This document shows positions 31,213 through 39,960 of a DNA stretch of 53,407 nt, piece by piece. Both the position numbers and the translations under genes were made by a program. The notes below the pieces were generated by a model, which was given only the letters and a program-made list of their open reading frames with translations, had not been told where the DNA came from and did no database searches. The DNA comes from Oscillospiraceae bacterium (GTDB lineage: Bacteria > Bacillota > Clostridia > Oscillospirales > Acutalibacteraceae), in NCBI GenBank assembly GCA_031280825.1, contig JAITGE010000026.1, forward strand, positions 1 through 53,407, written 5' to 3'. Each line of letters opens with the position of its first letter. The stretch's first letter is position 1.

Positions 31213-33710
31213 CAATCTCTATACTCCTCCATAATAAACATTTCAAAAATATCCAGCTCGCGGAAATCCGCGAATTTGGCAAGGCTGATGCCGCACTCGT
31301 AGCCGCTGCTGACTTCCTTTACGTCGTCCTTAAAGCGGCGCAGGGAAGTAATTTCATCTTCGGCAATGATCTTGCCGTCGCGCACAATGCGCACCTGCGC
31401 GCCGCGTGCCGCTTTGCCGTCAAGGATATAACTGCCCGCAACGTTACCCACGGAGCTGATCTTGATGATTTGCCGCACCTCCGCGCGCCCGATGCTTGCT
31501 TCGCGGTATTTCGGCGCAAGCATTCCTTTGACGGCGGCCTGCACGTCTTCTATCATGCTGTAGATGATGCGGTATGTGCGCAGCTGCACGCCGTCGCGCT
31601 CCGCGTTTGCCGCCGCCGAAGGCTCGGCGCTGACGTTGAAGCCGACAATTACCGCGCCGGAAGCCGCCGCCAGCATTACATCGCTTTCGCTCACCGCGCC
31701 AACACCGGAGTGGATCACCTGCACGCGGACTTCCTCGTTGCCGAGCTTGAGCAGGTTTTGCTTCACGGCCTCCGCCGAGCCTTGCACGTCGGCCTTGACA
31801 ATGATATTCAGATCCTTGCGCTCGCCATCCTTAAGCGAATCGAAGAGATTTTCAAGCGTCACGCGCTCATTGAGCCGGAAAATTTCTTCCTTTGCCGAGT
31901 GCTTGCGCTGTTCCACCAATTCGCGGGCAAGACGTTCGTCTGAAACGGCGTCGAACGCGTCGCCTGCCTGCGGGGTTTCCGCCATACCCGCAATTTCCAC
32001 AGGGACGCTGGGTCCGGCTTCGTCCAGCGGACGTCCTTTATCGTCTGTCATCACGCGCACGCGCCCGACGCTCTCGCCCGCAACGATAATGTCGCCTGCT
32101 TTGAGTGTACCGTTTTGCACCAATACGGTCGCGATGGGACCGCGTGCGCGGTCTAGCCGCGCTTCAATCACAACGCCGCGCGCCGCGCGGTTCGGATTGG
32201 CGCGCAGCTCGCGGATTTCCGCTACGAGCAGCACGGATTCCAGTAGCTTTTCCAGCCCTTCGCGCGTTTTTGCCGAAACCGGGCAGCAGATTGTTTCGCC
32301 GCCCCATTCCTCCGCCAGCAGTTCATACTCCGTGAGCTGCTGCAGGATGCGCTCGGGCTGTGCGCCGGGCTTATCCATTTTGTTGATTGCCACAACGATT
32401 GCCACACCCGCCGCCTTGGCATGGCTGATGGCTTCCACTGTTTGCGGCATGATGCCGTCGTCCGCCGCCACAACGAGTATGGCGATATCCGTCGCTTGCG
32501 CGCCCCGTGCCCGCATGGCGGTGAAAGCCGCGTGCCCGGGGGTATCCAGGAAGGTGATTTTCTTACCGTGGCATTCCACGCGGCAGGCGCCGATGTGCTG
32601 GGTGATGCCGCCGGCTTCGGTCTCTGTCACGGCAGTGTCGCGAATGGCGTCAAGCAGGGAGGTCTTGCCGTGATCCACGTGCCCCATCACGACCACGACC
32701 GGGTCACGGGGCAGAAGCGCTTCGTCGGCGTCTAGGCTGTCGTCAATGATGCGATCTTCGATTGTGACGACAACCTCGCGCTCCACTTTCGCGCCCAATT
32801 CTGTGGCGACCAGCTCGGCGGTGTCGTAGTCGACGGTATCGTTGACCGTCGCCATTACGCCAAAGGAGCCGAAGAGCTTCTGGATGACCTCTGTCGCCGT
32901 GCGCTTGAGCAGTGCCGCCAAATCGCTGACGGTGATTTCGTCGCCTACCTGGATCACCAGCTGCGGCTTGCGGGCGCGCTCGGCGGCAATGCGGCGCAGG
33001 CGCTCTGCCTCTGTTTCGCGGCGTGAGGAACGCATTCCCTGCCTGCGGTATTGCTTGGACTTCTGATTGAGCTTTTGTTTGTTGGTTTGCGTTTCGTTTT
33101 TGCGCGCTTGCTGCTGCCCGGGCGCGATTTGCTCATAGCGCTCGTTGTATTTTTCCAGGTTGACATTGCCGGTGCGAGTGTCGATCGTCCGCGCTTCGCC
33201 CTTGGTTCTGGATTGCGGTGTGCCGCCGCCTTCTTTTTTCTTTTTGGCGGGCTGTTGTCCCGGCAGTGCGCCTGCCGCCTGCGCTGCCTGCTGGCGTCGC
33301 GCTGCCGCTGCGGCCGCCAATGCCGCACTGGCTTCGCGCTCGGCGCTCGTAGGCTTGCCCTTGCCGCGCTGTGGCTTCGCCGTTTCGGGCTTTGCGACCG
33401 TCTGCGGCTTTTCGCTTGCCTTTGGCTTCGTGTCTGCTTTCTTCGATTCATCCTGCTTTGCGGCAGGCTTGGCGGGCGCTTCTTTTTTGGGCTGCGGTTT
33501 TTGCGCCAAAAGCGCGTAGTAGCTGTCAAAGCTTTCCAGTGCATGGGCGCGGGTATAGTGCTCAAAGATTACATCCAACTCCGCCGTTTGCAGGATGGAA
33601 TTGAGATTGCGCGCCGCCCCGCCGACGTATTTCGCCAGCACTTCCGCAATCTCCTTGTTGGTTGCGCCCAGCTGCGGCGCAACTTCTTTGACTCTGATTT
33701 TTTCCAGCAT
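31212..33710 (-). CDS. infB: Translation initiation factor IF-2
   Basis: The product has about 832 residues. The first 30 residues form the IF2_N domain ([20 protein letters not shown]). About 250 residues of low-complexity Lys/Ala/Pro/Gln/Arg-rich linker follow, then a second IF2_N-like segment ([20 protein letters not shown]). The GTPase has G1 GHVDHGKTS (about 343), G3 DTPGHAAF and G4 NKMD. Domains II, III and C2 for initiator tRNA follow. I chose ATG 33710, downstream of AGGAGGAG; an upstream TTG is unlikely. It lies between the L7Ae-like gene and the glycosidase gene in the nusA operon. Confidence 0.97.
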   Translation of the reverse strand: MLEKIRVKEVAPQLGATNKEIAEVLAKYVGGAARNLNSILQTAELDVIFEHYTRAHALESFDSYYALLAQKPQPKKEAPAKPAAKQDESKKADTKPKASEKPQTVAKPETAKPQRGKGKPTSAEREASAALAAAAAARRQQAAQAAGALPGQQPAKKKKEGGGTPQSRTKGEARTIDTRTGNVNLEKYNERYEQIAPGQQQARKNETQTNKQKLNQKSKQYRRQGMRSSRRETEAERLRRIAAERARKPQLVIQVGDEITVSDLAALLKRTATEVIQKLFGSFGVMATVNDTVDYDTAELVATELGAKVEREVVVTIEDRIIDDSLDADEALLPRDPVVVVMGHVDHGKTSLLDAIRDTAVTETEAGGITQHIGACRVECHGKKITFLDTPGHAAFTAMRARGAQATDIAILVVAADDGIMPQTVEAISHAKAAGVAIVVAINKMDKPGAQPERILQQLTEYELLAEEWGGETICCPVSAKTREGLEKLLESVLLVAEIRELRANPNRAARGVVIEARLDRARGPIATVLVQNGTLKAGDIIVAGESVGRVRVMTDDKGRPLDEAGPSVPVEIAGMAETPQAGDAFDAVSDERLARELVEQRKHSAKEEIFRLNERVTLENLFDSLKDGERKDLNIIVKADVQGSAEAVKQNLLKLGNEEVRVQVIHSGVGAVSESDVMLAAASGAVIVGFNVSAEPSAAANAERDGVQLRTYRIIYSMIEDVQAAVKGMLAPKYREASIGRAEVRQIIKISSVGNVAGSYILDGKAARGAQVRIVRDGKIIAEDEITSLRRFKDDVKEVSSGYECGISLAKFADFRELDIFEMFIMEEYRD

Positions 33711-33743
33711 ATGTTCTCCTCCTAGCAATCGGTGCGTTGGGTT

Positions 33744-34067
33744 TTATTGTGTTGCTTCGCAACTTTCGGCGCAGGCTCGGATTTTTTGCGCCAGCCCCTT
33801 TTCGTTGATGGCGACGACTGCCGCCGGGATTCGCGTTGCTTGCTTCACCTGCGCGGCGGTAAGCGGCAGCTCCAGCAAAGGTGTTTGCGTTTCTTCCGCG
33901 CGTTTGCGGAATTCGCCGCGCAAACGGTCTGACGCGTCGGCAAAAACAATGCAGAGCCTTGCCGACTTCTCGCGCATGGCGGCTTTTGCCGCATCATGCC
34001 CGAAGCCTGCCAAGCCGCCCTTGCGGCAAATCCCCAAAAGGGAAAGCAGCTTGACTTCATCCTGCAT
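33744..34067 (-). CDS. ylxQ: L7Ae/L30e-family ribosomal-type protein (YlxQ)
   Basis: The product has about 107 residues. The L7Ae-type fold shows LLSLLGICRKGGLAGFGHDA, then LCIVFADASDRLRGEF and LLELPLTAAQVKQATR. YlxQ-type proteins bind kink-turn RNA and are encoded between ylxR and infB in Firmicutes, as here. ATG 34067 lies within the ylxR end (11 bases overlap) and is preferred over an upstream Met because the family begins near this point. The role in the cell is not well established. Confidence 0.86.
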   Translation of the reverse strand: MQDEVKLLSLLGICRKGGLAGFGHDAAKAAMREKSARLCIVFADASDRLRGEFRKRAEETQTPLLELPLTAAQVKQATRIPAAVVAINEKGLAQKIRACAESCEATQ

Positions 34068-34341
34068 CGGCGACCATCTCCGCTTCCATGCGATCATAAA
34101 TTTCGGGCGGAACGGCGCATTTGAACGCCCGTTCCAGTCCTTTGCGCTTGCGTGCCTTACGCAGGCATTCCGTGTCGCGGCAAAGGTAGGCTCCGCGCCC
34201 GGGGGCTTTGCCTGTCAGATCCAGCGAAAGTGCGCCTTCGGGGGATTTTACAGCGCGAACCAGCGTGCGCTTGGGCTTCATTTCGTTGCAGCCCAAGCAT
34301 TTGCGCAACGGGGTCGCCTTGGGCTTTTGCGGGGTGGGCAT
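34057..34341 (-). CDS. ylxR: YlxR family RNA-binding protein
   Basis: The product has about 94 residues. The family signature is PLRKCLGCNEMKPKRTLVR followed by GRGAYLCRDTECL. Two Cys pairs flank these segments. The N-terminal CxxC and the basic surface suggest an RNA-binding role. It is in the classic nusA-ylxR-ylxQ-infB order, 9 bases after nusA. ATG 34341 has AAGGAG 6 bases upstream; a GTG two codons earlier is less well placed. Confidence 0.9.
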   Translation of the reverse strand: MPTPQKPKATPLRKCLGCNEMKPKRTLVRAVKSPEGALSLDLTGKAPGRGAYLCRDTECLRKARKRKGLERAFKCAVPPEIYDRMEAEMVADAG

Positions 34342-34350
34342 AGGCACTCC

Positions 34351-35457
34351 TTATTCCTCGGCGGCGTCTTCCGCCGCTTCTTCGGGCGCAGCGGCGGCAA
34401 GCTCTGCTTGCGCTTGCGGCGCGTCGGATTTGATGTCGATTTTCCAGCCGGTGAGCCGTGCGGCCAGGCGGGCGTTCTGCCCTTTGTTGCCGATGGCGAG
34501 GGAGAGCTTGCTATCCGGCACAATGATGCGGCAGGTGTGCTCGTCGCCCACATCAATGACCTTTACGCTCAGCACCTCGGCGGGCGCGAGCGCGGCAGCG
34601 ACAAATTCGGCTGGTTCATCGCTGTATTTGACGACATCAATCTTTTCGCCGCTCAGCAGATCCACAATACGCTCCACGCGCGCGCCGCGCGTGCCGATGC
34701 AAGCGCCCACGGGATCGATCTCAGGGTCACGCCCGGCAACGGCGACCTTGCTGCGCGAGCCGGCCTCGCGGGCGACCGCCATCACTTCCACCAAGCCCTC
34801 CTTGATTTCCGGTACTTCCAATTCAAACAAGCGTTTGACAAGCCCCGGATGGATGCGCGAAATGTTGGCGCGAGGGTATTTGCGATCCAGACCCTTCACG
34901 TCCACAACATAGACTTTGATCAAATCGCCGGGGCTGAACACTTCTCCGGGCATTTGCTCCGCCAGCGGGAGCGTTTCTTCCACGCGCCCGATTTCTACGA
35001 CGGCGTCGCCGTTTGGCTCCACGCGCTGCACCTTGACGGTGACGATTTCCTGCTCGCGGCTTTGGAATTCCTCACGGAGCTTTCCGTGCTCGGCTTCGCG
35101 CAGCCCTTGGCGCAGAACGTGCTTCCCTTTTTCAGCGGCGATGCGGCTGACCTCTTTGGTGTCCAGCTCAATTTCAATGATATCCCCCGGCAGCGCCCCG
35201 GGCTTATAGCGTTCGGCTTCCTCGGGCAAAATGTCCGTGTCCGTATCCATCAGCTCGCTCACAACCGTTTTGCGCATAAAGACCTTCATTTCCTGCGTGT
35301 CAGGCAAAATTTCGCAAAACACCACGTCTTTGTTATTGTATTCTCCCTTCACCGCTGTTACGATTGCCCGCTGGATGCCATCGTAGAGCGCTTCCAGCGC
35401 AATCCCCTTTTCTTTGGAGAGAAAGCGGAGCGCCTCAAAAAATTCGGAGTTTACCAT
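34351..35457 (-). CDS. nusA: Transcription termination/antitermination factor NusA
   Basis: The product has about 368 residues. The N-terminal RNAP-binding domain begins NSEFFEALRFLSKEKGIALE. The S1 domain follows around VQRVEPNGDAVVEIGRVEETLP. The KH1 and KH2 domains contain GACIGTRGARVERIVDLLSGEKI and SLAIGNKGQNARLAARLTGWKIDI (as shorter motifs GACIGTRGARV and AIGNKGQNARLA). The C-terminal acidic repeats of some species are absent; only a short Ala/Glu tail remains. The start is uncertain among three Met codons (35469, 35466, 35457); I chose 35457 by similarity to NusA N-termini. It is the second gene of the rimP operon. Confidence 0.95.
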   Translation of the reverse strand: MVNSEFFEALRFLSKEKGIALEALYDGIQRAIVTAVKGEYNNKDVVFCEILPDTQEMKVFMRKTVVSELMDTDTDILPEEAERYKPGALPGDIIEIELDTKEVSRIAAEKGKHVLRQGLREAEHGKLREEFQSREQEIVTVKVQRVEPNGDAVVEIGRVEETLPLAEQMPGEVFSPGDLIKVYVVDVKGLDRKYPRANISRIHPGLVKRLFELEVPEIKEGLVEVMAVAREAGSRSKVAVAGRDPEIDPVGACIGTRGARVERIVDLLSGEKIDVVKYSDEPAEFVAAALAPAEVLSVKVIDVGDEHTCRIIVPDSKLSLAIGNKGQNARLAARLTGWKIDIKSDAPQAQAELAAAAPEEAAEDAAEE

Positions 35458-35502
35458 GTCGTGCATCATCCTTTCGATATGTCTGTTTCGCGCAAAACGC
35501 GG

Positions 35503-36000
35503 TTATTCTGTTTCATCATCAAAGGCACTCGGGCTTTCGGCAAGCCGGACGCTTGCGCATTCTTTTTTTTGCAGCGCAATTTCATCGCCGGATTCCATCG
35601 CGACGCGCACAATGCCTCCCACGCAGCCCAGCAGGGTACCGTTCAGCTCCCGCTGCCCATTGATGGGACGCTTCGGGCGCAGGCAAACCCGGCTGCCGAT
35701 GTATTGTGCGAAATGCTCCTCGCGCGTCAGCTCCCGCTCAATGCCGGGGGAGCAGATCTCCAGAAAGTAGAATTCCTTGATGAAATCCGCTTCATCCAGC
35801 GGCGCGTCAATGGCGCGGCTAAGGGCTTCACAATCCTCCAGACCGACCCCGCCGGGCTTGTCGACCCACAGGCGCAGATACCAGTGAATGCCCTCCTTGA
35901 GATATCGGACGTCCCAGATGCACAGCCCCAGGGCGTCGGCAAAGGGCTGCGCCAAGCCACGCACGCGCTGCGCGATGTTCCCCGTGTTCGGTTCGCTCAT
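35503..36000 (-). CDS. rimP: Ribosome maturation factor RimP
   Basis: The product has 165 residues. Family patterns are VRGLAQPFADALGLCIWDVRY, then YLRLWVDKPGGVGLEDCEAL and EFYFLEICSPGIEREL, with the C-terminal Sm-like domain following. RimP assists assembly of the 30S subunit. The gene opens the operon, behind a strong promoter and a leader hairpin, and precedes nusA as in other Firmicutes. GGGAGGAG precedes the ATG. Confidence 0.95.
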   Translation of the reverse strand: MSEPNTGNIAQRVRGLAQPFADALGLCIWDVRYLKEGIHWYLRLWVDKPGGVGLEDCEALSRAIDAPLDEADFIKEFYFLEICSPGIERELTREEHFAQYIGSRVCLRPKRPINGQRELNGTLLGCVGGIVRVAMESGDEIALQKKECASVRLAESPSAFDDETE

Positions 36001-36028
36001 CTTCTACGCTCCTCCCGGCACAAAACAA

Positions 36029-36049
36029 AGAGCGGGCAATGCCCACTCT
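36029..36049 (-). promoter_or_regulatory. Leader hairpin upstream of rimP
   Basis: In the minus-strand RNA AGAGUGGGC pairs with GCCCGCUCU, giving 9 bp with a 3-base loop and one G-U wobble. The wobble pairs only in minus-strand RNA, so it supports a functional leader of the rimP transcript. A hairpin of this general sequence is, in my recollection, frequent upstream of Firmicute rimP; its role (early termination or processing) is not shown here. Confidence 0.6.
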
Positions 36050-36096
36050 CCCAACGTCAATCTGAATTCCAAACCCAAAGCAATCTCATTGCGATT

Positions 36097-36125
36097 AGTA
36101 TACCACATGCCGCCGGGAATTGCAA
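36097..36125 (-). promoter_or_regulatory. Sigma-A promoter of the rimP-nusA-infB operon
   Basis: On the minus strand TTGCAA (36125-36120) and TATACT (36102-36097) are separated by 17 bp. Transcription would begin about 90 bases upstream of rimP and include the leader hairpin at 36029-36049. Confidence 0.8.
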
Positions 36126-36195
36126 GCCTTATTTTGTGCTTCTTCACATGTGTGCAAAGATTTTTTTCTGCATACGGATTTTTGGCTAAAATAGC

Positions 36196-36224
36196 TTGCT
36201 TTTCAGGCGTTGCTGTGGTAGAAT
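36196..36224 (+). promoter_or_regulatory. Sigma-A promoter of the PI-PLC-like gene
   Basis: TTGCTT (36196-36201) and TAGAAT (36219-36224) are 17 bp apart. The promoter lies in a block of about 65 bases nearly duplicated upstream of the GH2 gene at 37477-37542. Confidence 0.75.
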
Positions 36225-36274
36225 GTCCGCGCACACGTGGCGATGTTAATTCATGACTGTTTGGAGATGCAACA

Positions 36275-37429
36275 ATGAAAAAATGCAAAAAATCTCGCGC
36301 ATTTAGGATTCTTACCCCGGTCTTCTGCACGCTCCTTTTTTTGGCTGTGGTCTTGGCCGGTGTTGTGGTCGCGCAGGGGAAAGGTGATTGGCGCGACTGG
36401 GAACGCTGGCAGAAAAACCATGTTGACAGGCTTGCTTTTTCCAAACCACAAAGCAACGAAGCCGCGCTTTCGCTTGAGCGTTCCCGCACGGGGCTTGATG
36501 TTGCGGCTGCCATAGCCAACGGAACAAAGCTCAACCGACTCCGCGGAATTCTCACGCACAACAGCTACAAACAAAAAATGTCGCCTGTAAGCTCCGTTAT
36601 TTATGATTCTCTTCACCTCTTTGGTTCGGGACGCAAGGGGGAGTATGAATACACCTTTCCGCCGCTTTCAGCGCAGTTAAGCTCCGGTGTTTGCGGGCTT
36701 GAGCTGGACGTGAATTACACCAAAAATGCTGACGGATCGCCGCGGTTTTTGTTTTTTCACGCCCCGCTTCTGGATATGAACTCAAGCGCGATTGACGCGC
36801 AGCTGGCTATGCGGGAGATTGCCGTCTGGAGCGAAAACAATCCGATGCATCTTCCCGTTATCATTTTGCTTGAGCCAAAGAGCGCGTCCATCCCGTTGCT
36901 GAACCTATACGGCTTTGATTCCACGAGCCTTTCGGCTTTTGATGAAATGCTGCGCGATAGCTTCGGCAGCGCTCTTCTGACACCTGCCGATTTTCTGAAG
37001 GATTACCCGAATTTCGCGGCAATGCGCGCGGACGACGCTTGGCCGCTGCTTCAGGATACCCTTGGGAAGATCATCGTGCTTTTACACCCGAGCGATGTGA
37101 GCGAGGAATATATTCAACGTGACGAAACGCTGAAAACACAAGCGATGTTCCCTGTGTTTGTTTGGCAAAAGGGGATTGATAACCCAAACGCGTCCTTTGT
37201 TTTAGCGAGCATTCCCCGGGAGGCTTATGAGAAAAGCGCAAAGCTGATCGGTGAGGAAAATTTCATCGTCCGTTCACGCCTGGACAGCTGGCCTGAGCAT
37301 ACGGAAGAGGAGTATCGGCTCTGCATGGAGAGCGGGGCGCAGTGGCTGAGTACAGATTACCCGAAGTGTGTTGGCAACGAATACGTCGCCGCGTTTCCCG
37401 GAGGGAGCAGCGCGGAGATTTTGGGATGA
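36275..37429 (+). CDS. Secreted or membrane-anchored PI-PLC-like phosphodiesterase
   Basis: The product has 384 residues. An N-terminal helix (VFCTLLFLAVVLAGVVVAQ) after a Lys/Arg-rich start is either a signal peptide or an anchor. The catalytic region resembles the Ca2+-dependent phosphatidylinositol-specific phospholipase C-type domain: LRGILTHNSYKQ (first catalytic His region), GVCGLELDVNY (acidic metal residues), FFHAPLLDM, LPVIILLEPK, KIIVLLHPSD and a C-terminal WLSTDYPK. These enzymes cleave phosphodiester bonds of inositol lipids or related headgroups. I am moderately sure of the superfamily and unsure of the substrate. The ATG follows TTTGGAG. It is monocistronic beneath its own promoter. 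Confidence 0.72.
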   Translation: MKKCKKSRAFRILTPVFCTLLFLAVVLAGVVVAQGKGDWRDWERWQKNHVDRLAFSKPQSNEAALSLERSRTGLDVAAAIANGTKLNRLRGILTHNSYKQKMSPVSSVIYDSLHLFGSGRKGEYEYTFPPLSAQLSSGVCGLELDVNYTKNADGSPRFLFFHAPLLDMNSSAIDAQLAMREIAVWSENNPMHLPVIILLEPKSASIPLLNLYGFDSTSLSAFDEMLRDSFGSALLTPADFLKDYPNFAAMRADDAWPLLQDTLGKIIVLLHPSDVSEEYIQRDETLKTQAMFPVFVWQKGIDNPNASFVLASIPREAYEKSAKLIGEENFIVRSRLDSWPEHTEEEYRLCMESGAQWLSTDYPKCVGNEYVAAFPGGSSAEILG

Positions 37430-37512
37430 CCGACCGGGGGAATTCCGATGACGGATAAAATATGCCGCCGCGCGAAAAGATTTTTTCGCATGTGGCTTTC
37501 GGCTGAAATTGC

Positions 37513-37541
37513 TTGCTTTTCGGGCATTGCCGTGGTAGAAT
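37513..37541 (+). promoter_or_regulatory. Sigma-A promoter of the second GH2 gene (duplicated module)
   Basis: TTGCTT (37513-37518) and TAGAAT (37536-37541) are 17 bp apart. The spacer and upstream sequence are almost the same as in the PI-PLC-like gene promoter, which suggests shared control. Confidence 0.75.
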
Positions 37542-37571
37542 AGCGGCAACAAATTTGGAGGAGGAATCCCT

Positions 37572-39263
37572 ATGCAAAGTATCCCCCGCCCCGAGCACCC
37601 GAACCCGCAGTGGCAGCGCGGCAATTGGCGAAGCCTCAACGGCGAATGGGAATTCGATTTTGATTTTGGCAACAGCGGGCAGGCGCGTGGCTTGCACCGC
37701 GCGGAGCAGCTGCCCCTGCGCATCCAGGTTCCCTTTTGCCCGGAAAGTAAGCTTTCCGGCATTGGCTTCACAGATTTCATCCCCGCAGTGTGGTACCGGC
37801 GGGAGGTTGAGATCAGTGCGGCGGAGCTGCAGGGGCGCGTACGGCTGCATTTCGGCGCGGTGGACTATGATGCGAGGCTCTGGGTGAACGGCAAAGAAGC
37901 GGGGCGGCACACGGGTGGCTACACCTCCTTTTCCTTTGATGTTACCGCGAAGCTGCGCCCGGGCAAGAATGTGATCATCCTTAATGCGCAGGACGACACG
38001 CGTGACCCGCTGGCTCCAACAGGAAAGCAGAGCGAGGAATATCATTCCCATACCTGTTTTTATACCCGTACTACAGGTATTTGGCAAACCGTTTGGCTGG
38101 AGTTTACGCCCAAAAGTTATATAGTGGACGCAAAATTCCGCCCGGATCCTGAAAATGGCTGTTTGCATTTGTGCGCCTGTGTGGAGGGGCAGGGGAGCCT
38201 GACCGCAAAAGCCTTTTGGGAAGGGCGCGAAGTTGGCTGCGCCACCGCGAAGACGAGCGGCAATGCGGTGCGCCTGACGCTCCCGCTGAGCGAAACACAT
38301 CTCTGGGAGGTTGGCAAGGGCGGCTTATACAATTTAGAGCTGACCTATGGTGAGGACACTGTGCGCAGCTATTTCGGGCTGCGATCCCTGCTGCTGGACG
38401 GGCATACGTTCCGCATCAACGGCAAGAGCGTGTTTCAGCGGTTGGTTCTGGATCAGGGCTTTTATCCGGACGGTATTTATACCGCGCCCACGGCAGAGGC
38501 GCTGGAAAATGACATCAGCTTGAGCATGGCGGCGGGCTTTAACGGCGCACGGCTGCACCAAAAGGTATTTGAACCGCTTTTCCTTTATTATGCGGATAAG
38601 CTTGGTTACCTCTGCTGGGGCGAATTTGCCGATTGGGGTATGGATAACCGCAGCCCGGAGGCGTTGCATAAATTCCTGCCGCAGTGGGCGGAGGCGGTGC
38701 AGCGCGATATCAATCATCCGGCCATCGTTGGCTGGTGCCCGCACAACGAAACGGCAAATACGCAGTACGATGATACGATTCGTCTGGTCTATGAAATGAC
38801 AAAGCGTCTTGACCCGGATCGTCCCTGCATTGACACCAGCGGTTATCATCACACGGACACCGATGTTTTCTGTGTGCACGATTATGCGCAGGATCCGGCG
38901 GAATTCGCGGCGCATTACGCATACTTCAAAGGGCGCAAGGACGACGCCTTCCACCAGAGCGACTGGCACTGGGGCTACAAGGGGCAAGCGATGTTTGTGA
39001 GCGAATACGGCGGCATCGGCTGGGCGACGGGCGACGGCTGGGGCTACGGCAACGCGCCGAAAACCGAGGAGGAATTTAAGGCGCGCTACAAGGGATTAAC
39101 GGATGTGCTGCTGGATCATCCGCACATGTTTGCGTTTTGTTACACCCAGCTCACGGATGTGGAGCAGGAGCGCAACGGCGTTTATACATATGACCGTCAG
39201 GCAAAATTCGATCCCGCTTTCTTTAAAGCGGTAAATGCGCGCAAGGCGGTAATTGAGGATTAG
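37572..39263 (+). CDS. Glycoside hydrolase family 2 enzyme
   Basis: The product has 563 residues, shorter than LacZ and lacking the C-terminal beta-sandwich. The N-terminal sugar-binding domain has SLNGEWEFDFDF and VPFCPESKLSG. The immunoglobulin-like domain precedes the TIM barrel. The acid/base glutamate is in GWCPHNETAN (about E393), and the nucleophile in FVSEYGGIGW (about E478). The final FCYTQLTDVEQERNGVYTYD is common to small GH2 enzymes. There is no signal peptide, so the enzyme should be cytoplasmic. Substrate could be a beta-galactoside, glucuronide or arabinoside. GGAGGAGG precedes the ATG; a terminator follows 38 bases after the stop. Confidence 0.88.
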   Translation: MQSIPRPEHPNPQWQRGNWRSLNGEWEFDFDFGNSGQARGLHRAEQLPLRIQVPFCPESKLSGIGFTDFIPAVWYRREVEISAAELQGRVRLHFGAVDYDARLWVNGKEAGRHTGGYTSFSFDVTAKLRPGKNVIILNAQDDTRDPLAPTGKQSEEYHSHTCFYTRTTGIWQTVWLEFTPKSYIVDAKFRPDPENGCLHLCACVEGQGSLTAKAFWEGREVGCATAKTSGNAVRLTLPLSETHLWEVGKGGLYNLELTYGEDTVRSYFGLRSLLLDGHTFRINGKSVFQRLVLDQGFYPDGIYTAPTAEALENDISLSMAAGFNGARLHQKVFEPLFLYYADKLGYLCWGEFADWGMDNRSPEALHKFLPQWAEAVQRDINHPAIVGWCPHNETANTQYDDTIRLVYEMTKRLDPDRPCIDTSGYHHTDTDVFCVHDYAQDPAEFAAHYAYFKGRKDDAFHQSDWHWGYKGQAMFVSEYGGIGWATGDGWGYGNAPKTEEEFKARYKGLTDVLLDHPHMFAFCYTQLTDVEQERNGVYTYDRQAKFDPAFFKAVNARKAVIED

Positions 39264-39300
39264 ATTAGCGCGCGCCCGTGCATTTTTACGGATCATTTTG

Positions 39301-39336
39301 AACCGCTTGCGGCTTTTTCGCAGGCGGTTTGTTTTT
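39301..39336 (+). terminator. Intrinsic terminator of the second GH2 gene
   Basis: AACCGCTTGCG (39301-39311) pairs with CGCAGGCGGTT (39319-39329) with one G-U wobble and is followed by TGTTTTT. The stem loop is 7 bases. Confidence 0.82.
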
Positions 39337-39391
39337 GGTCGCGCGGAATGCGGTTGGAAAAGACAAGCAAAATATTTGAAAACACCTTCCA

Positions 39392-39420
39392 TTGCGTTTC
39401 GCGTGCCGTTCTGCTATTCT
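39392..39420 (+). promoter_or_regulatory. Sigma-A promoter of the small membrane protein gene
   Basis: TTGCGT (39392-39397) and TATTCT (39415-39420) are separated by 17 bp, 34 bases before the small gene at 39455. Confidence 0.65.
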
Positions 39421-39454
39421 GAAAGCAGGTAAGAATGAACGGGGAGGCATACGG

Positions 39455-39700
39455 ATGAAATCGAAAGCACTTTCCCTCCGTGCGCTGCTGCGCAGTGTAA
39501 AGCCGGAAACGCGTCTGCTGCTGCGCGTTGGCTTGCTGCTGCTGCTTGCGGTTTATTGCGCTGCCACGGTGCTGTATGCCGCGGCGCACAGCGGCGGCGA
39601 ATACCAGCTGCTATTGCTTGCGGCGCAGCGGCTTTGCGCCGGCGTTAAAACGGGCTTTGGTGTTCTGGGGCTGGGCTTTTTGCTGCTGGAATGCAAATAA
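39455..39700 (+). CDS. Small two-helix membrane protein
   Basis: The product has 81 residues. A basic N-terminus (MKSKALSLRALLRSVK) precedes a helix of about 20 residues (LLLRVGLLLLLAVYCAATVL). A short loop (HSGGEYQ) follows and a second hydrophobic stretch (TGFGVLGLGFLLLE) ends the protein. ATG 39455 is preceded by GGGGAGG. I recognise no family. It has its own promoter and lies directly upstream of the SipW-type operon, so a role in that surface system is conceivable but not shown. Confidence 0.6.
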   Translation: MKSKALSLRALLRSVKPETRLLLRVGLLLLLAVYCAATVLYAAAHSGGEYQLLLLAAQRLCAGVKTGFGVLGLGFLLLECK

Positions 39701-39808
39701 GGGAAAATAAAGGAAATCTCACGGGAGCTTTTGCGGAATACTGCAGGTCGCGTTGCCGATTTATGGAAGCAAAGCTCTAACGCGCTGAAAAACCGAAAAA
39801 AAACGCGA

Positions 39809-39844
39809 AATCGCTTGCAAAAATGTTTGACTTTGCAAGCGATT
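39809..39844. repeat. Perfect 13-bp inverted repeat over the fibre operon promoter
   Basis: AATCGCTTGCAAA (39809-39821) and TTTGCAAGCGATT (39832-39844) form a perfect dyad with a 10-base spacer. The right arm begins at the last base of the -35 box and fills the promoter spacer. The geometry suits a repressor operator; as RNA it would form a hairpin without a U tract. Confidence 0.8.
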
Positions 39845-39855
39845 GATGCTATTCT
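39827..39855 (+). promoter_or_regulatory. Sigma-A promoter of the SipW-TasA-like operon
   Basis: TTGACT (39827-39832) and TATTCT (39850-39855) are separated by 17 bp. Transcription would begin near 39862, giving a leader of about 100 bases before the signal peptidase gene. Confidence 0.75.
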
Positions 39856-39960
39856 GTCACCAGTTCAGCGCGTGAAACTTCATGCGGCAGAACTTTTCAG
39901 GATGAAAACCCTTTGCCCGGGGAAAGGGGCAGGACGTAAAAAACACGAGGAGCGAAACAT

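Noticed and set aside
33595-36189. An 864-codon open frame on the plus strand opposite infB, ylxQ, ylxR, nusA and rimP
   Set aside because: It covers five confident genes on the opposite strand, has low-complexity Phe/His/Arg content and no family signature; an antisense shadow.
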